The notes under the pieces were generated by a model that did not search any database, had not been told where the DNA came from, and saw nothing but the letters and a program-made list of their open reading frames with translations. Shown here piece after piece: positions 27,230 through 35,337 of a DNA stretch of 64,000 nt. Each line of letters opens with the position of its first letter. Position 1 is the first letter of the stretch. Made by a program: the position numbers and the translations under genes. The stretch comes from Chakrabartyella piscis (GTDB lineage: Bacteria > Bacillota > Clostridia > Lachnospirales > Anaerotignaceae): contig CP092441.1 in NCBI GenBank assembly GCA_030067835.1, positions 1,054,001 to 1,118,000 of the forward strand, given 5' to 3'.

Positions 27230-28123
27230 ATGGCAGATGCAGAAGGCAATAAAATTGCAAAGGAATACCACTTGGATACTCCTGTTGCAGCAAATGGATT
27301 TTATGTAAAAGGCATGAACCACACTGGCTGGGGTATGAAAAATAGATTTTCTAAGTTGTTCAATCCAAAAACAGGCAATACGGTAATGCTTGCTTTTGAC
27401 CATGGATATATCATGGGTGCAACAGCTGGTTTGGAACGTTTGGACTTGGCAATTGATCCTTTGGTGGAACAAGTGGATGTGTTGATGGGAACTCGTGGAG
27501 CACTGAGAAGTTGCATCAACCCCATCACAAATAAAGGGATTTGCTTGCGTGCTACACATGATAGCTCTGTATTGTTTGACGATATGAGCACAGGTGTTGG
27601 TTTTGGCTTGGATATGGAAGATGCACTTCGTATGAATGCAGACTGTATCGCAATGCAATGTTTTGTTGGTGGTGCTGGAGAAGCCAGGTCTTTGGAAGTT
27701 CTTTGTAGAGCAGTGGATGCAGGTGAAAAGTATGGTGTTCCTGTTATGGCAGTTACAGCTGTTGGCAAAGAAATGGCAAGAACCAATCAATATTTCATGT
27801 TGGCAACTCGTATGCTTGCAGAATTGGGTGCACATACCATCAAAACCTATTATTGTGAAGGATTTGAAAAAATTGTTGCAGCTTGTCCTGTACCAATTGT
27901 CATCGCTGGTGGTAAAAAAGTACCAGAATTGGATGCTTTGGAAATGGCATATCGTGGAATCAGCGATGGTGCTCGTGGGGTAGATATGGGAAGAAATATC
28001 TTCCAAAGTGAATCACCAATTGGTATGGCAACTGCAATTGGCAAAATTGTACACGAACAATACACAGCAAAAGAAGCATATGAATTATTCTTGGACATCA
28101 AAAACAGCGTGTCAAAAGATTGA
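27230..28123 (+). CDS. LsrF-like class I aldolase/thiolase (DeoC/FbaB family)
   Basis: 297 residues strongly resembling LsrF, which cleaves the phosphorylated AI-2 product: VMLAFDHGYIMG near residue 53, Schiff-base Lys205 in TIKTYY, and the C-terminal PVPIVIAGGKK...GVDMGRNIFQSE phosphate-binding region. AAAGGAG precedes the start. LsrG, LsrACDB and a clear LsrK are missing from the window, and the gene follows DhaLK, so the likely role is cleavage of a phosphorylated ketose produced by the kinases rather than AI-2 processing. Confidence 0.85.
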   Translation: MADAEGNKIAKEYHLDTPVAANGFYVKGMNHTGWGMKNRFSKLFNPKTGNTVMLAFDHGYIMGATAGLERLDLAIDPLVEQVDVLMGTRGALRSCINPITNKGICLRATHDSSVLFDDMSTGVGFGLDMEDALRMNADCIAMQCFVGGAGEARSLEVLCRAVDAGEKYGVPVMAVTAVGKEMARTNQYFMLATRMLAELGAHTIKTYYCEGFEKIVAACPVPIVIAGGKKVPELDALEMAYRGISDGARGVDMGRNIFQSESPIGMATAIGKIVHEQYTAKEAYELFLDIKNSVSKD

Positions 28124-28128
28124 CACGC

Positions 28129-28257
28129 CAACTCAAAATCAGGATTTTGAGTTGTAAGCAGTGGTAAAAAAGATGATTTCCTCGTACAAGTGCTTTTACA
28201 AAGCACCTAGAAATCACTTTTGTCCTCGACGGAACTAAATTCCGTCTGTGGAGTTGA
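28129..28257 (+). other. Highly structured intergenic segment with three hairpins
   Basis: Hairpin 1: AACTCAAAATC/GATTTTGAGTT at 28131-28154. Hairpin 2: AAAAG-a-TGATTTC (28167-28180) with GAAATCACTTTT (28210-28221), enclosing an inner GTGCTTT/AAAGCAC stem. Hairpin 3: GACGGAA (28228-28234) with TTCCGTC (28240-28246). No T tract follows, so these are not simple terminators. A regulatory or stabilising RNA, or a repeat cluster, is possible. Confidence 0.55.
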
Positions 28258-28306
28258 ATCTGCGATGCTAAAAACAAAGACTATTTTAATTTAGGAGGAA
28301 ATCATT

Positions 28307-28621
28307 ATGTTTGAAATCGTACACATTGGCATTCCAACTACACAAGAAAAAGAAGGCGAAGTGTTTGTAGAAGGTGCTGGCATTTATGTAACTGTACCTG
28401 AGCTTAGCCCATTTGCAATGGAATATGTAAGATTTTTGCCAAATTCCATTTTCCCAGAAGAAATGCATTATGATGTGCATGTGGCAGCAAAAGTGGATTC
28501 CATTGAAAAATATGTGGAATTGTCTGATAGCGTAATTGTTCCAAAAATGGACAATGGCGATTGCTATTTGTGCTTTGTGAAAAAAGATGGCGCAATCATT
28601 GAATTGATTGAAATGAAATAA
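28307..28621 (+). CDS. Small VOC-like protein of unknown function
   Basis: 104 residues. The HIGIPTTQ start, the EKYVELSDSVIVPKM segment and the end CFVKKDGAIIELIEMK resemble a vicinal-oxygen-chelate half-domain, so it may be a small isomerase or lyase; His6 and the Glu near residue 99 could be metal ligands. AGGAGGAAATCATT precedes the start. It lies between the LsrF-like aldolase and the bidirectional terminator and probably belongs to the dhaL operon. The family assignment is tentative and the substrate unknown. Confidence 0.6.
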   Translation: MFEIVHIGIPTTQEKEGEVFVEGAGIYVTVPELSPFAMEYVRFLPNSIFPEEMHYDVHVAAKVDSIEKYVELSDSVIVPKMDNGDCYLCFVKKDGAIIELIEMK

Positions 28622-28677
28622 TTGCTTTAGATACATGATATTTACTGGGGAGTAAATGTTGTTTATAAAATAGGAAG

Positions 28678-28710
28678 AGGACGTATACCTGATGAGTATG
28701 CGTCCTTTTT
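28678..28710. terminator. Bidirectional terminator between convergent genes
   Basis: AGGACGTATAC (28678-28688) pairs with GTATGCGTCCT (28696-28706), followed by TTTTT. The gene to the right runs toward it on the other strand. Confidence 0.8.
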
Positions 28711-28728
28711 CTGTGAGAATTTATGAGA

Positions 28729-30246
28729 TTACTCTTGTTTCATATCCACAAACAATGGTTCCAAACAACCATATGCTTTGTCAAAAACAGGTTTGATTTT
28801 ATCATAAACCACTTGGTTTTCTGGAATGGGAACTACGTCTTTTTCTACTTGGATGAATTTGGAAATTTCAGAGAAATCATCAAATACACCAACACCAACA
28901 CCAGCAATCATAGCAGCAGCAATGGAAGTTGCAATATCCACATGATTCAAACGATGCAAAGTTGCATTCATGGTATCTGCCAAAATTTGCATGTAAGTAT
29001 CACCTTTTGCGCCACCACCAGTCAAAATCAATTCTTTCACATCCATTTGTTTTCTGTAAGCTGCTAAAATCAAATCCAAATTCATGGCAACACCTTCCAA
29101 AACAGAACGCACATAATCACATTTTTCATGAATCATTTTGATACCAAGGAAACTACCAGAAGTATCAGGATTCCATCTAGGGCTACGTTCTCCAAGCAAA
29201 TAAGGAAGGAACAGCAATCCTTTTGCACCTACAGGAGATGCATCCAACAATTTGTTCATCAATTCATAAGGGGAAGTACCCAATTCTTTGGCAAGTTTGA
29301 TTTCTTCTTGGCACAAAGCGTCTTTGATATAGACATAGGAGCTACCAGCAGATTGCATGGTGCCACATGGCATATATTGGTCTGGAATGACATGTGCAAA
29401 ACAGAACACCACTTTGTCTGGATCACTGAATTTCTTTGGTGTGGAACCACCGATGAAAGCAGAAGTACCAAGTGATAGGAACATTTGACCAACTTCTGTA
29501 CATCCAGCACCAAGAGCAGAACAAGGACCATCACCACCACCACAAACAATGGCAACATCGGTAGAAAGACCAAGTTCTTTGGCAGCAGATTCCTTCATTT
29601 TACCAATGATATCAATGGATTTGTGAAGTTCAGGCATTTTATCCATATCAATTTCAGCAGCATCCAAAATTTCTTTAGACCAACAAAGATTTTCCAAATC
29701 CAAGGCATTTGTACCAGATGCTTCTGAATGGTCTGTGACAAATTCACCAGTCAATTTGCAGATGACATAATCCTTTGCAAGAAGCATTTTATAGGTAGCA
29801 TTGTAAATTTCAGGCTCGTAATCTTTGATCCACATGAGCTTTTCAATACTATAACTAGGGCTGATTCTATGACCGGTCACATCATAAATCTTATCGAAAC
29901 CAAGTTTTGCTTCTAAACGATCCGCTTGTTCTTGTGCACGCATATCTGCCCAAATCATAGCTTGACGAAGTGGAGTACCTTCTGCATCCACCACAACACA
30001 GGCTTGCATTTGTGCAGAGAAGGACATTGCCAAAACATCAGCAGGATCGATACCTTCTAAAATTTTGTGTGTTGCAATTTTCACTGCATTCCACCAATCT
30101 TCAGGATTTTGTTCTGCCCAATTGTTGTTGTAGAAATGAACATCATATGCTTCTGTATGACTGTTCACCAAAACACCATCTGTGGAAAATAAGGAAGCTT
30201 TGTTGCCAGAAGTACCCAAATCGTGTGCAATTAAATATTTTGCCAT
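28729..30246 (-). CDS. FGGY-family carbohydrate kinase (second, xylulokinase-like)
   Basis: 505 residues on the minus strand: N-terminal HDLGTSGNKASLFSTDG, MIWADMRA substrate segment, VCGGGDGPCSALGAG, LFLPYLLGERSPRWNPDTSG and C-terminal ATP-site LTGGGAKGDTYMQILADTM. It is clearly diverged from the first kinase in this island, so a different substrate is likely. I chose the ATG at 30246, preceded by GGAGAA; an earlier in-frame start adds 13 residues without a ribosome site. It is divergent from the DeoR regulator and probably controlled by it. Confidence 0.86.
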   Translation of the reverse strand: MAKYLIAHDLGTSGNKASLFSTDGVLVNSHTEAYDVHFYNNNWAEQNPEDWWNAVKIATHKILEGIDPADVLAMSFSAQMQACVVVDAEGTPLRQAMIWADMRAQEQADRLEAKLGFDKIYDVTGHRISPSYSIEKLMWIKDYEPEIYNATYKMLLAKDYVICKLTGEFVTDHSEASGTNALDLENLCWSKEILDAAEIDMDKMPELHKSIDIIGKMKESAAKELGLSTDVAIVCGGGDGPCSALGAGCTEVGQMFLSLGTSAFIGGSTPKKFSDPDKVVFCFAHVIPDQYMPCGTMQSAGSSYVYIKDALCQEEIKLAKELGTSPYELMNKLLDASPVGAKGLLFLPYLLGERSPRWNPDTSGSFLGIKMIHEKCDYVRSVLEGVAMNLDLILAAYRKQMDVKELILTGGGAKGDTYMQILADTMNATLHRLNHVDIATSIAAAMIAGVGVGVFDDFSEISKFIQVEKDVVPIPENQVVYDKIKPVFDKAYGCLEPLFVDMKQE

Positions 30247-30288
30247 AAGTATTCTCCTTTTGTGTGATTGACTTGATTGATTCACCCT

Positions 30289-30318
30289 GTAGGGAACAAC
30301 CCCTGTGTTGTTCCGTCA
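30289..30318. repeat. GTAGGG-family palindromic repeat
   Basis: GTAGGGAACAACCCCTGTGT then TGTTCCGTC; GGAACAAC pairs with GTTGTTCC. Confidence 0.65.
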
Positions 30319-30381
30319 CCATATTTTGCTTACATCATACCACAGATACTTCAAAAAGTAAAGATACAAAAGTAATTTTAA

Positions 30382-30393
30382 TTTCGTACGAAA
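30382..30393. promoter_or_regulatory. Candidate DeoR operator
   Basis: TTTCGTACGAAA, a perfect 12-bp palindrome seven bases upstream of the -35 of the deoR gene and within the divergent region before the second kinase. TTTCG-type half-sites are common for DeoR proteins. Confidence 0.5.
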
Positions 30394-30399
30394 CTTAAC

Positions 30400-30428
30400 T
30401 TGACTTTAAAAGAAACTTGTGGTAAGAT
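30400..30428 (+). promoter_or_regulatory. Promoter of the DeoR gene
   Basis: TTGACT (30400-30405), a 17-base spacer and TAAGAT (30423-30428), 29 bases before the chosen start. Confidence 0.65.
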
Positions 30429-30456
30429 TTGTTTAGAAAGAAATAGGAGGTGTTTT

Positions 30457-31203
30457 ATGAATCCACGTCAAACAAATTTGATTGCTTATGTCAGTGAACA
30501 TGGAAAAACAGAGGTATCTGTGTTGGCAGAACATCTCAATATATCAAAGGTCACAATTCGTAAGGATTTGGAATATTTATCAGAAAAGGGAATCCTAAAG
30601 AGAACCCGTGGTTTTGCAGTCCTAAACGATCCTGGTGATATTAATTATAGACTTGCGTTTCATTATGAAGAAAAGTTGCGGATTGCAAAATTGGCAGCAT
30701 CCTGCGTGGAAGATGGGGAAACGGTAATCATTGAATCTGGCTCTACGTGTGCTATATTTGCTGAAGAATTGGTGAAAACAAAGGAAAATCTCACCATTGT
30801 CACAAACTGTATGCACATTGCAACCTATATTAAAGATTATCCGAATCACAATATCATTGTTTTGGGTGGTAATTTGCAACCTAAAACACAGGCACTTGTG
30901 GGTCCTATTACAAAAGCAGCAATTCAAACCATTTCTGTGGATAAAATCTTCGTTGGTGCTGATGGGTATTCCAGAAACCAAGGCTTTACAGGCACAGATC
31001 TTATGCGTTTGGATACTTTGCGTACTATGATTGCATCGGCAAAGAAAACATATGTGTTGGTGGAATCAGAAAAATTTGACAAAGCAGGCACAGTATCATT
31101 TTTACCATTGGATAGCGTATATGAAGTGGTGACAGATGACCAAATTCCAACAGAAGAAGCAGAATATTTGGAAAGTGTAGGCATTATCCTATCCAAAGCA
31201 TGA
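30457..31203 (+). CDS. DeoR-family transcriptional regulator
   Basis: 248 residues. The N-terminal DeoR winged helix (residues 1-55, LAEHLNISKVTIRKDLEYLSEKG) is followed by a DeoRC sugar-phosphate sensor domain with DGETVIIESGSTC, LTIVTNCMHIA and VDKIFVGADG. AGGAGG immediately upstream fixes ATG 30457; an in-frame ATG at 30400 lies in the promoter. It is divergent from the second FGGY kinase and upstream of the transaldolase-like gene, both plausible targets. Confidence 0.88.
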   Translation: MNPRQTNLIAYVSEHGKTEVSVLAEHLNISKVTIRKDLEYLSEKGILKRTRGFAVLNDPGDINYRLAFHYEEKLRIAKLAASCVEDGETVIIESGSTCAIFAEELVKTKENLTIVTNCMHIATYIKDYPNHNIIVLGGNLQPKTQALVGPITKAAIQTISVDKIFVGADGYSRNQGFTGTDLMRLDTLRTMIASAKKTYVLVESEKFDKAGTVSFLPLDSVYEVVTDDQIPTEEAEYLESVGIILSKA

Positions 31204-31297
31204 AATAGACTAAGAACTAATGGTGAAAGGTGAAGGACTTAGAGCGTTGTAACCTAAAATATAATGTCAAAAACCAACAAACACTCTGTTTATGCTC

Positions 31298-31330
31298 TGT
31301 CATTCAGAGGAACACAGTGACGAAGAATCT
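31298..31330. repeat. Dispersed repeat, TGTCATTC...GACGAAGAATCT family
   Basis: Starts TGTCATTCAGAGGAACACAG and ends TGACGAAGAATCT. It matches the repeat at 16534-16566 at both ends. Confidence 0.6.
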
Positions 31331-31371
31331 AAAAACAAACATCATACACATACATTTAAGGAGGAAATCAA

Positions 31372-32049
31372 ATGCAATATTTATTGGACACAGCAAACTT
31401 GGAAGAAATCAAAAAGTACACAGAAATTTTCCCTATCACAGGCGTAACATCCAACCCTTCAATCGTAAAAAATGAAGGCAAAATCGACTTTTTTGCACAT
31501 ATGAAAGAAATTCGTTCCATCATTGGTTTTGAACAAAGCTTGCACATCCAAGTAACTGCATTGGATTTTGATGGTATGATGAAAGATGCAGATACCATAT
31601 TGGAAAAAGTGGACAAAGAAGTGTACATCAAAGTGCCTGTAACATTGGCTGGTATCCAAGTCATCAAAGCTTTGAAAGCTCGTGGCAACAACGTAACAGC
31701 AACTGCAATTTATAGCAAAGCACAAGGTTTCTTGGCTATGGAAGCTGGCGCAGATTACATTGCTCCATACTACAATAGAATGGAAAATATGAACGTAGAC
31801 CCAGAAGATGCCATTGCAGCATTTGCAGATATGATTGACATGTATGGCTATTCCACAAAAGTGTTGGCAGCAAGTTTCAAAAATGCAGGTCAAATCGATA
31901 AAGCGTTTATGGCTGGTGCACAAGCAGCAACTTTGCAACCTGATATTATGGTGGCAGCATTGAAACAAGCAACTATTTTGGATGCTGTGGATGCCTTTAA
32001 TAACGATTGGGAAAGTATTTACGGGGATAAAAGAATTTATGAGTTGTAA
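31372..32049 (+). CDS. Transaldolase / fructose-6-phosphate aldolase family protein
   Basis: 225 residues, the size of the short transaldolase/FSA group. The Schiff-base lysine is Lys87 in YIKVPVT, and TGVTSNPSIVKNEGK near residue 22, plus TAIYSKAQGFLAMEAGADYIAPYYNRM near 105, are family marks. AAGGAGG precedes the start. With the DhaLK and LsrF-like genes it could reshuffle or cleave a ketose phosphate. Transaldolase and FSA activities cannot be told apart by eye. Confidence 0.85.
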   Translation: MQYLLDTANLEEIKKYTEIFPITGVTSNPSIVKNEGKIDFFAHMKEIRSIIGFEQSLHIQVTALDFDGMMKDADTILEKVDKEVYIKVPVTLAGIQVIKALKARGNNVTATAIYSKAQGFLAMEAGADYIAPYYNRMENMNVDPEDAIAAFADMIDMYGYSTKVLAASFKNAGQIDKAFMAGAQAATLQPDIMVAALKQATILDAVDAFNNDWESIYGDKRIYEL

Positions 32050-32200
32050 AAAAGGGTTCAATTGTGGTAAGTGCAAATATTGCATTTTCGATCCAATAGA
32101 AACAAAAGATAAGAAAGACGAGAAGGACAAAAAGAAAGATAAAAAAGATAAGAAAGATAAGAAAAAAGATAAAAAAAGTAAGAAGAAAGATAAAAAATAA
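32039..32200 (+). CDS. Small Cys-cluster, Lys/Asp-tail protein
   Basis: A 53-residue frame overlapping the transaldolase stop by 11 bases. The first 17 residues hold four cysteines (MSCKKGFNCGKCKYCIF) and the rest is almost only Lys and Asp (DKKDKKKDKK repeats). A GGGG lies about ten bases upstream of ATG 32039. The Cys cluster suggests metal binding and the tail nucleic-acid or surface interaction, but low complexity makes coding status uncertain. It ends before a terminator at 32262. Confidence 0.45.
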   Translation: MSCKKGFNCGKCKYCIFDPIETKDKKDEKDKKKDKKDKKDKKKDKKSKKKDKK

Positions 32201-32261
32201 AATTTGTAAGGTTGGATATTGACCTAACCGCAATGGATTTGAAAATTGATTTACATAGAAT

Positions 32262-32298
32262 AAGTCCTTCCTCAAAATGAATAGAGGAGGGACTTTTT
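32262..32298 (+). terminator. Terminator after the transaldolase region
   Basis: AAGTCCTTCCTC (32262-32273) pairs with GAGGAGGGACTT (32284-32295), followed by Ts. Confidence 0.85.
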
Positions 32299-32326
32299 TA
32301 TTTACCAAATGATTATAATCTGTAGT

Positions 32327-32358
32327 ACGACGGTTGATTCATGAATCAACCCTACAAC
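32327..32358. repeat. GTAGGG-family palindromic repeat, reverse orientation
   Basis: Centre GGTTGATTCATGAATCAACC (32332-32351) is a perfect 20-bp palindrome, flanked by CCTACAAC, the inverse of GTTGTAGG. Confidence 0.75.
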
Positions 32359-32388
32359 TGCATACTTGAGTTTATGGCAATTTATAAC

Positions 32389-32415
32389 GGGATGTCGAGG
32401 ACGCCATCCCCTACA
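32389..32415. repeat. GTAGGGG-family palindromic repeat, reverse orientation
   Basis: GGGATG...CATCCC (32389-32410) followed by CTACA; one mismatch in the arms. Confidence 0.65.
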
Positions 32416-32621
32416 AACATCATTTTTACTTTAGGTTTTGAATCAGTAATTAAGAGGTGAGTGGCTTGTCACTCACGGTCTAATAGTATAAATCAAGCCA
32501 CTATATTTCTGACTTTCACTGTTGAAAAGTAAGGTCTAAAAGGCTCTAATATTTGAATAAATTAAAGACTAAAATTAGCACACTGATTTTCCTGCTTCAC
32601 TACACATTATATAAAATTTCT

Positions 32622-33902
32622 TTAGTTTGCTTCTTTGGTTTGCTCAACAATACTCACCATAATATCCTTGGTCAATGCACCAGGTACATATCCAAAAATA
32701 CTGCCATCTGCTGCAATCATAAAGGTTGTGGGATAGGATTGGATATAGTAATTCATAGCAGTGGAAGCGGTTTCATCCATGACAACAGGGAAAGTATATC
32801 CATTATCTACCAGAAAATCGGTAATATACGCCACATCACCTTCATTGCTAAAGTTTGGCATTGCAACACCCAGTACAATCACATCTTCTTCGTTGTAGCC
32901 ATAATCGACATACAATTCTTCAATATAGGGCATTTCTCCTTGACAAGGTGGGCACCAAGTAGCCCAGAAATTTAAGAATACAGTTTTACCAACATAATCA
33001 GACAAAGTATGTTCAGTTCCATATTGATCTATCAAAGTGAAATCAGGTGCCATAAAAACAGTGATATCTTCTTCTGTAGATGCATCTTCGGTAGTGATAG
33101 TTTCTTCATCAATAACGGTTTCTTCTTCATCAGAAATAACTTCTTCTTCTGTTGCAGTAGGAGTACCAAAATCAGCAGTGGATAAGAAACCAGTCAAATT
33201 GTTCATCAAACCAGTAGCAGTCATAATCCCCATCAAAACCAAAAGCAAAGCACCAATTTTCACGCTATATCGCAAAATGTTTTGTTTGGCTCTAAAGAAT
33301 TGCAAGATGCTTTGTGTGAAAACACCGGTTGCCAAAAATGGTAAAACAAAACCAAGGGTATACACACCAATGAGCAAATATCCAGTTGTAGCAGAAGATG
33401 CAGAAGATGCCATCAAAAGCACACTGCCAAGAATGGGGCCTACACAAGGTGTCCAAGCAAAGCTAAAGGTGAAGCCTAACAAAAGTGCAGGCAAAGGACC
33501 CATAGCCAAAGCATTCAAACGAAATGGAATACGATGTTCTTTGTCCATAAAATCAGATTTGCCCAAAGCACCCATCAAATACAAACCAAAGAAAATCATA
33601 AAAATACCACTGAAACGTGCCAAAATCAAACGATTTGTGTTGAAAAATTGACCCAAAGCAGTGAATCCAAATCCCAAAGCAAAGAAGGCAAAGCTAATGC
33701 CCAAAACAAAGAAAATGGTGTTGATGAGAACTGTTTTCTTAGGGTAAACAATGCTTCCATCTTCTTGACGAATGCCAGTGCCACCAGCCAAATAACTGAT
33801 ATACAAAGGCACCAATGGCAAAATACAAGGAGAAAAGAAACTCAAAAGTCCTTGGATGAATACGGTTAAAATCGGTACTGTTGTTTCGATATCAAAATTC
33901 AT
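32622..33902 (-). CDS. CcdA/DsbD-type membrane protein fused to a TlpA-like thioredoxin domain
   Basis: 426 residues, minus strand. The N-terminal half is a six-helix CcdA-type electron carrier with its two conserved cysteines in FFSPCILPLVPLY and AWTPCVGP. An acidic linker (about residues 255-285) leads to an extracytoplasmic thioredoxin domain with WCPPC in LNFWATWCPPCQGEMP. It would carry reducing power from cytosolic thioredoxin across the membrane to reduce or resolve cell-surface thiols. GGAGGT precedes the start. In an anaerobe it may serve redox repair or cytochrome-like maturation; the target is unknown. Confidence 0.88.
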   Translation of the reverse strand: MNFDIETTVPILTVFIQGLLSFFSPCILPLVPLYISYLAGGTGIRQEDGSIVYPKKTVLINTIFFVLGISFAFFALGFGFTALGQFFNTNRLILARFSGIFMIFFGLYLMGALGKSDFMDKEHRIPFRLNALAMGPLPALLLGFTFSFAWTPCVGPILGSVLLMASSASSATTGYLLIGVYTLGFVLPFLATGVFTQSILQFFRAKQNILRYSVKIGALLLVLMGIMTATGLMNNLTGFLSTADFGTPTATEEEVISDEEETVIDEETITTEDASTEEDITVFMAPDFTLIDQYGTEHTLSDYVGKTVFLNFWATWCPPCQGEMPYIEELYVDYGYNEEDVIVLGVAMPNFSNEGDVAYITDFLVDNGYTFPVVMDETASTAMNYYIQSYPTTFMIAADGSIFGYVPGALTKDIMVSIVEQTKEAN

Positions 33903-34114
33903 ATGAAACCTCCTTTTTTTATTGATTAGGATGAGTATAGCACAAAAGTTGGTTTATGAACAATGAAAATGGAAGAAGAACAGAATCTTAAGAATGATGG
34001 AAAGTTTTGGAGCATCCATTGACGATAGGAATACACAGGGGGTATACTTTTTGTAATGAATCGACAAAATATATGGGTATACCCCTTGGATATACAATGA
34101 CAGGAGGAATTGGT

Positions 34115-34891
34115 ATGGGTAAATTTTTGACGTTTGTACTTTGTATTGTAGCATTCGCATGGTGTGGTATTTTTGGCATCAATATGCAAAACGCAAAATC
34201 TTTGAAAGAACCTGTGGTTTTGTTGGTGCAAAGTGGAACAGAAGGTGTCAGTGGCACTGTTCGATATGGTGGCTTGGGATATGAATACTATGTGAAATCA
34301 GAGGTTTCAGAAGATGGAATTGTGACCATTACCCAAACAAAAATGACATTTATTGCACATATCATTGGCAATGCAGTTGGTGAAAATGTGCTTACATCTG
34401 TGGATTCTGAAGAAGTGGAAGAAGCACCAGTTGCCACAGAAACAGTACAAGAAACTGTAGTAGAAGAGTTGGCAGAAGAAATTGCACCAGAAGAATTGGA
34501 AGAAGTTCAGGTAGAAGAATCCATTGTGGCAGAAAAACCAGAACCAATAGAAATCATGGCAAATCTATATTATCCAGATGACCAATTGTTGGATATGCAA
34601 ATCAAATTGGCACCTGTAACCTTGGTTTCAGCACAGGATTTGGTGGATGTTTGGCTTTTGCAAGGTGGTATTTCTGATGATATCCAAGTGATTTCCTTTG
34701 CAAATGGGACAATGGACTTGAACCAAGCATTTGCAGATTTCATTAGCCACTATGGTTCATCAGGAGAATTGATGTACATAGAAGGCTTTGCACAAACGGT
34801 AAAAGAATGTTATGGACTTTCAGAATTGTATCTGACCATCGAAGGAAATGTTTTGGAAACAGGACATAGCATTTATGATTTTCCTTTGTAA
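34115..34891 (+). CDS. Membrane-anchored protein with GerMN-like domain
   Basis: 258 residues. An N-terminal hydrophobic anchor (residues 4-20, FLTFVLCIVAFAWCGIF) is followed by an unassigned beta-rich part, a Glu/Val-rich linker (about 93-145) and a C-terminal domain whose NLYYPDDQLL, FANGTMDLNQAF and LYLTIEGN segments fit GerMN (found in GerM and other spore or wall proteins). AGGAGG precedes ATG 34115; an upstream in-frame ATG has none. The domain call is from pattern only. It may act at the cell wall or in sporulation. Confidence 0.65.
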   Translation: MGKFLTFVLCIVAFAWCGIFGINMQNAKSLKEPVVLLVQSGTEGVSGTVRYGGLGYEYYVKSEVSEDGIVTITQTKMTFIAHIIGNAVGENVLTSVDSEEVEEAPVATETVQETVVEELAEEIAPEELEEVQVEESIVAEKPEPIEIMANLYYPDDQLLDMQIKLAPVTLVSAQDLVDVWLLQGGISDDIQVISFANGTMDLNQAFADFISHYGSSGELMYIEGFAQTVKECYGLSELYLTIEGNVLETGHSIYDFPL

Positions 34892-34917
34892 ATAACCACA
34901 AACAAAAATACTGCATT

Positions 34918-34944
34918 GTAGGGGCGATTCACGAATCGACCGCT
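34918..34944. repeat. GTAGGGG-family palindromic repeat
   Basis: GTAGGGGCGATTCACGAATC then GACCGC; CGATTC pairs with GAATCG. Confidence 0.7.
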
Positions 34945-35057
34945 TACACTGAAAAGGAATTTATATGAAGATGATATAAGATTCATTATAGAACAACGGA
35001 AAAAATACCCTGTTTTAAAAATAATCACGTAATACTACAAAATATCAACATGCTATT

Positions 35058-35083
35058 GTAGGGGAGGATATTATCCTCCAGCA
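35058..35083. repeat. GTAGGGG-family palindromic repeat
   Basis: GTAGGGGAGGATATTATCCT then CCAGC; GGAGGATA pairs with TATCCTCC. Confidence 0.7.
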
Positions 35084-35206
35084 GGAAGCAATGAAAATTT
35101 AGTGAATACAAACAAAAGATGCTTTTGAATGCAATTTCGAAAACATCTTTTTTATTTGCGTATATCTCGTTTTTACAACAAAACCCAAACAATTTCTGTG
35201 GATTTC

Positions 35207-35235
35207 TTGAAGGTAGGTGGGATTTGTGGTACAAT
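35207..35235 (+). promoter_or_regulatory. Promoter of the gdpP-rplI-dnaB operon
   Basis: TTGAAG (35207-35212), a 17-base spacer and TACAAT (35230-35235), about 100 bases before gdpP. Confidence 0.6.
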
Positions 35236-35337
35236 AAAAAAACATTATAGAAGAAACTGATAAACTGGGAAGAATGGTGTATATTTTGAGTAAGGTTTTC
35301 AGTAATATAATGTAGCTTGTTTAGAGGAGGTTTCCTA

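Larger units (their letters stand above)
32299..32621. other. Intergenic region with two inverted GTAGGGG-family repeats
   Basis: No gene is seen. It holds two reverse-oriented palindromic repeats (32327-32358 and 32389-32415) between two convergent genes. Confidence 0.5.

Noticed and set aside
22550..28006. Very long minus-strand open frames opposite the FGGY kinase (22550-24121) and DhaK/aldolase genes (26003-28006)
   Set aside because: Their products are rich in Cys, His and Phe, as reverse readings of biased codons are, have no ribosome sites and lie wholly opposite genes with clear families.
22604..28621. Reading the island as an AI-2 (lsr) operon
   Set aside because: The aldolase resembles LsrF and the regulator is SorC-type, but no LsrG, LsrACDB or clear LsrK is present and DhaL/DhaK dominate the operon.
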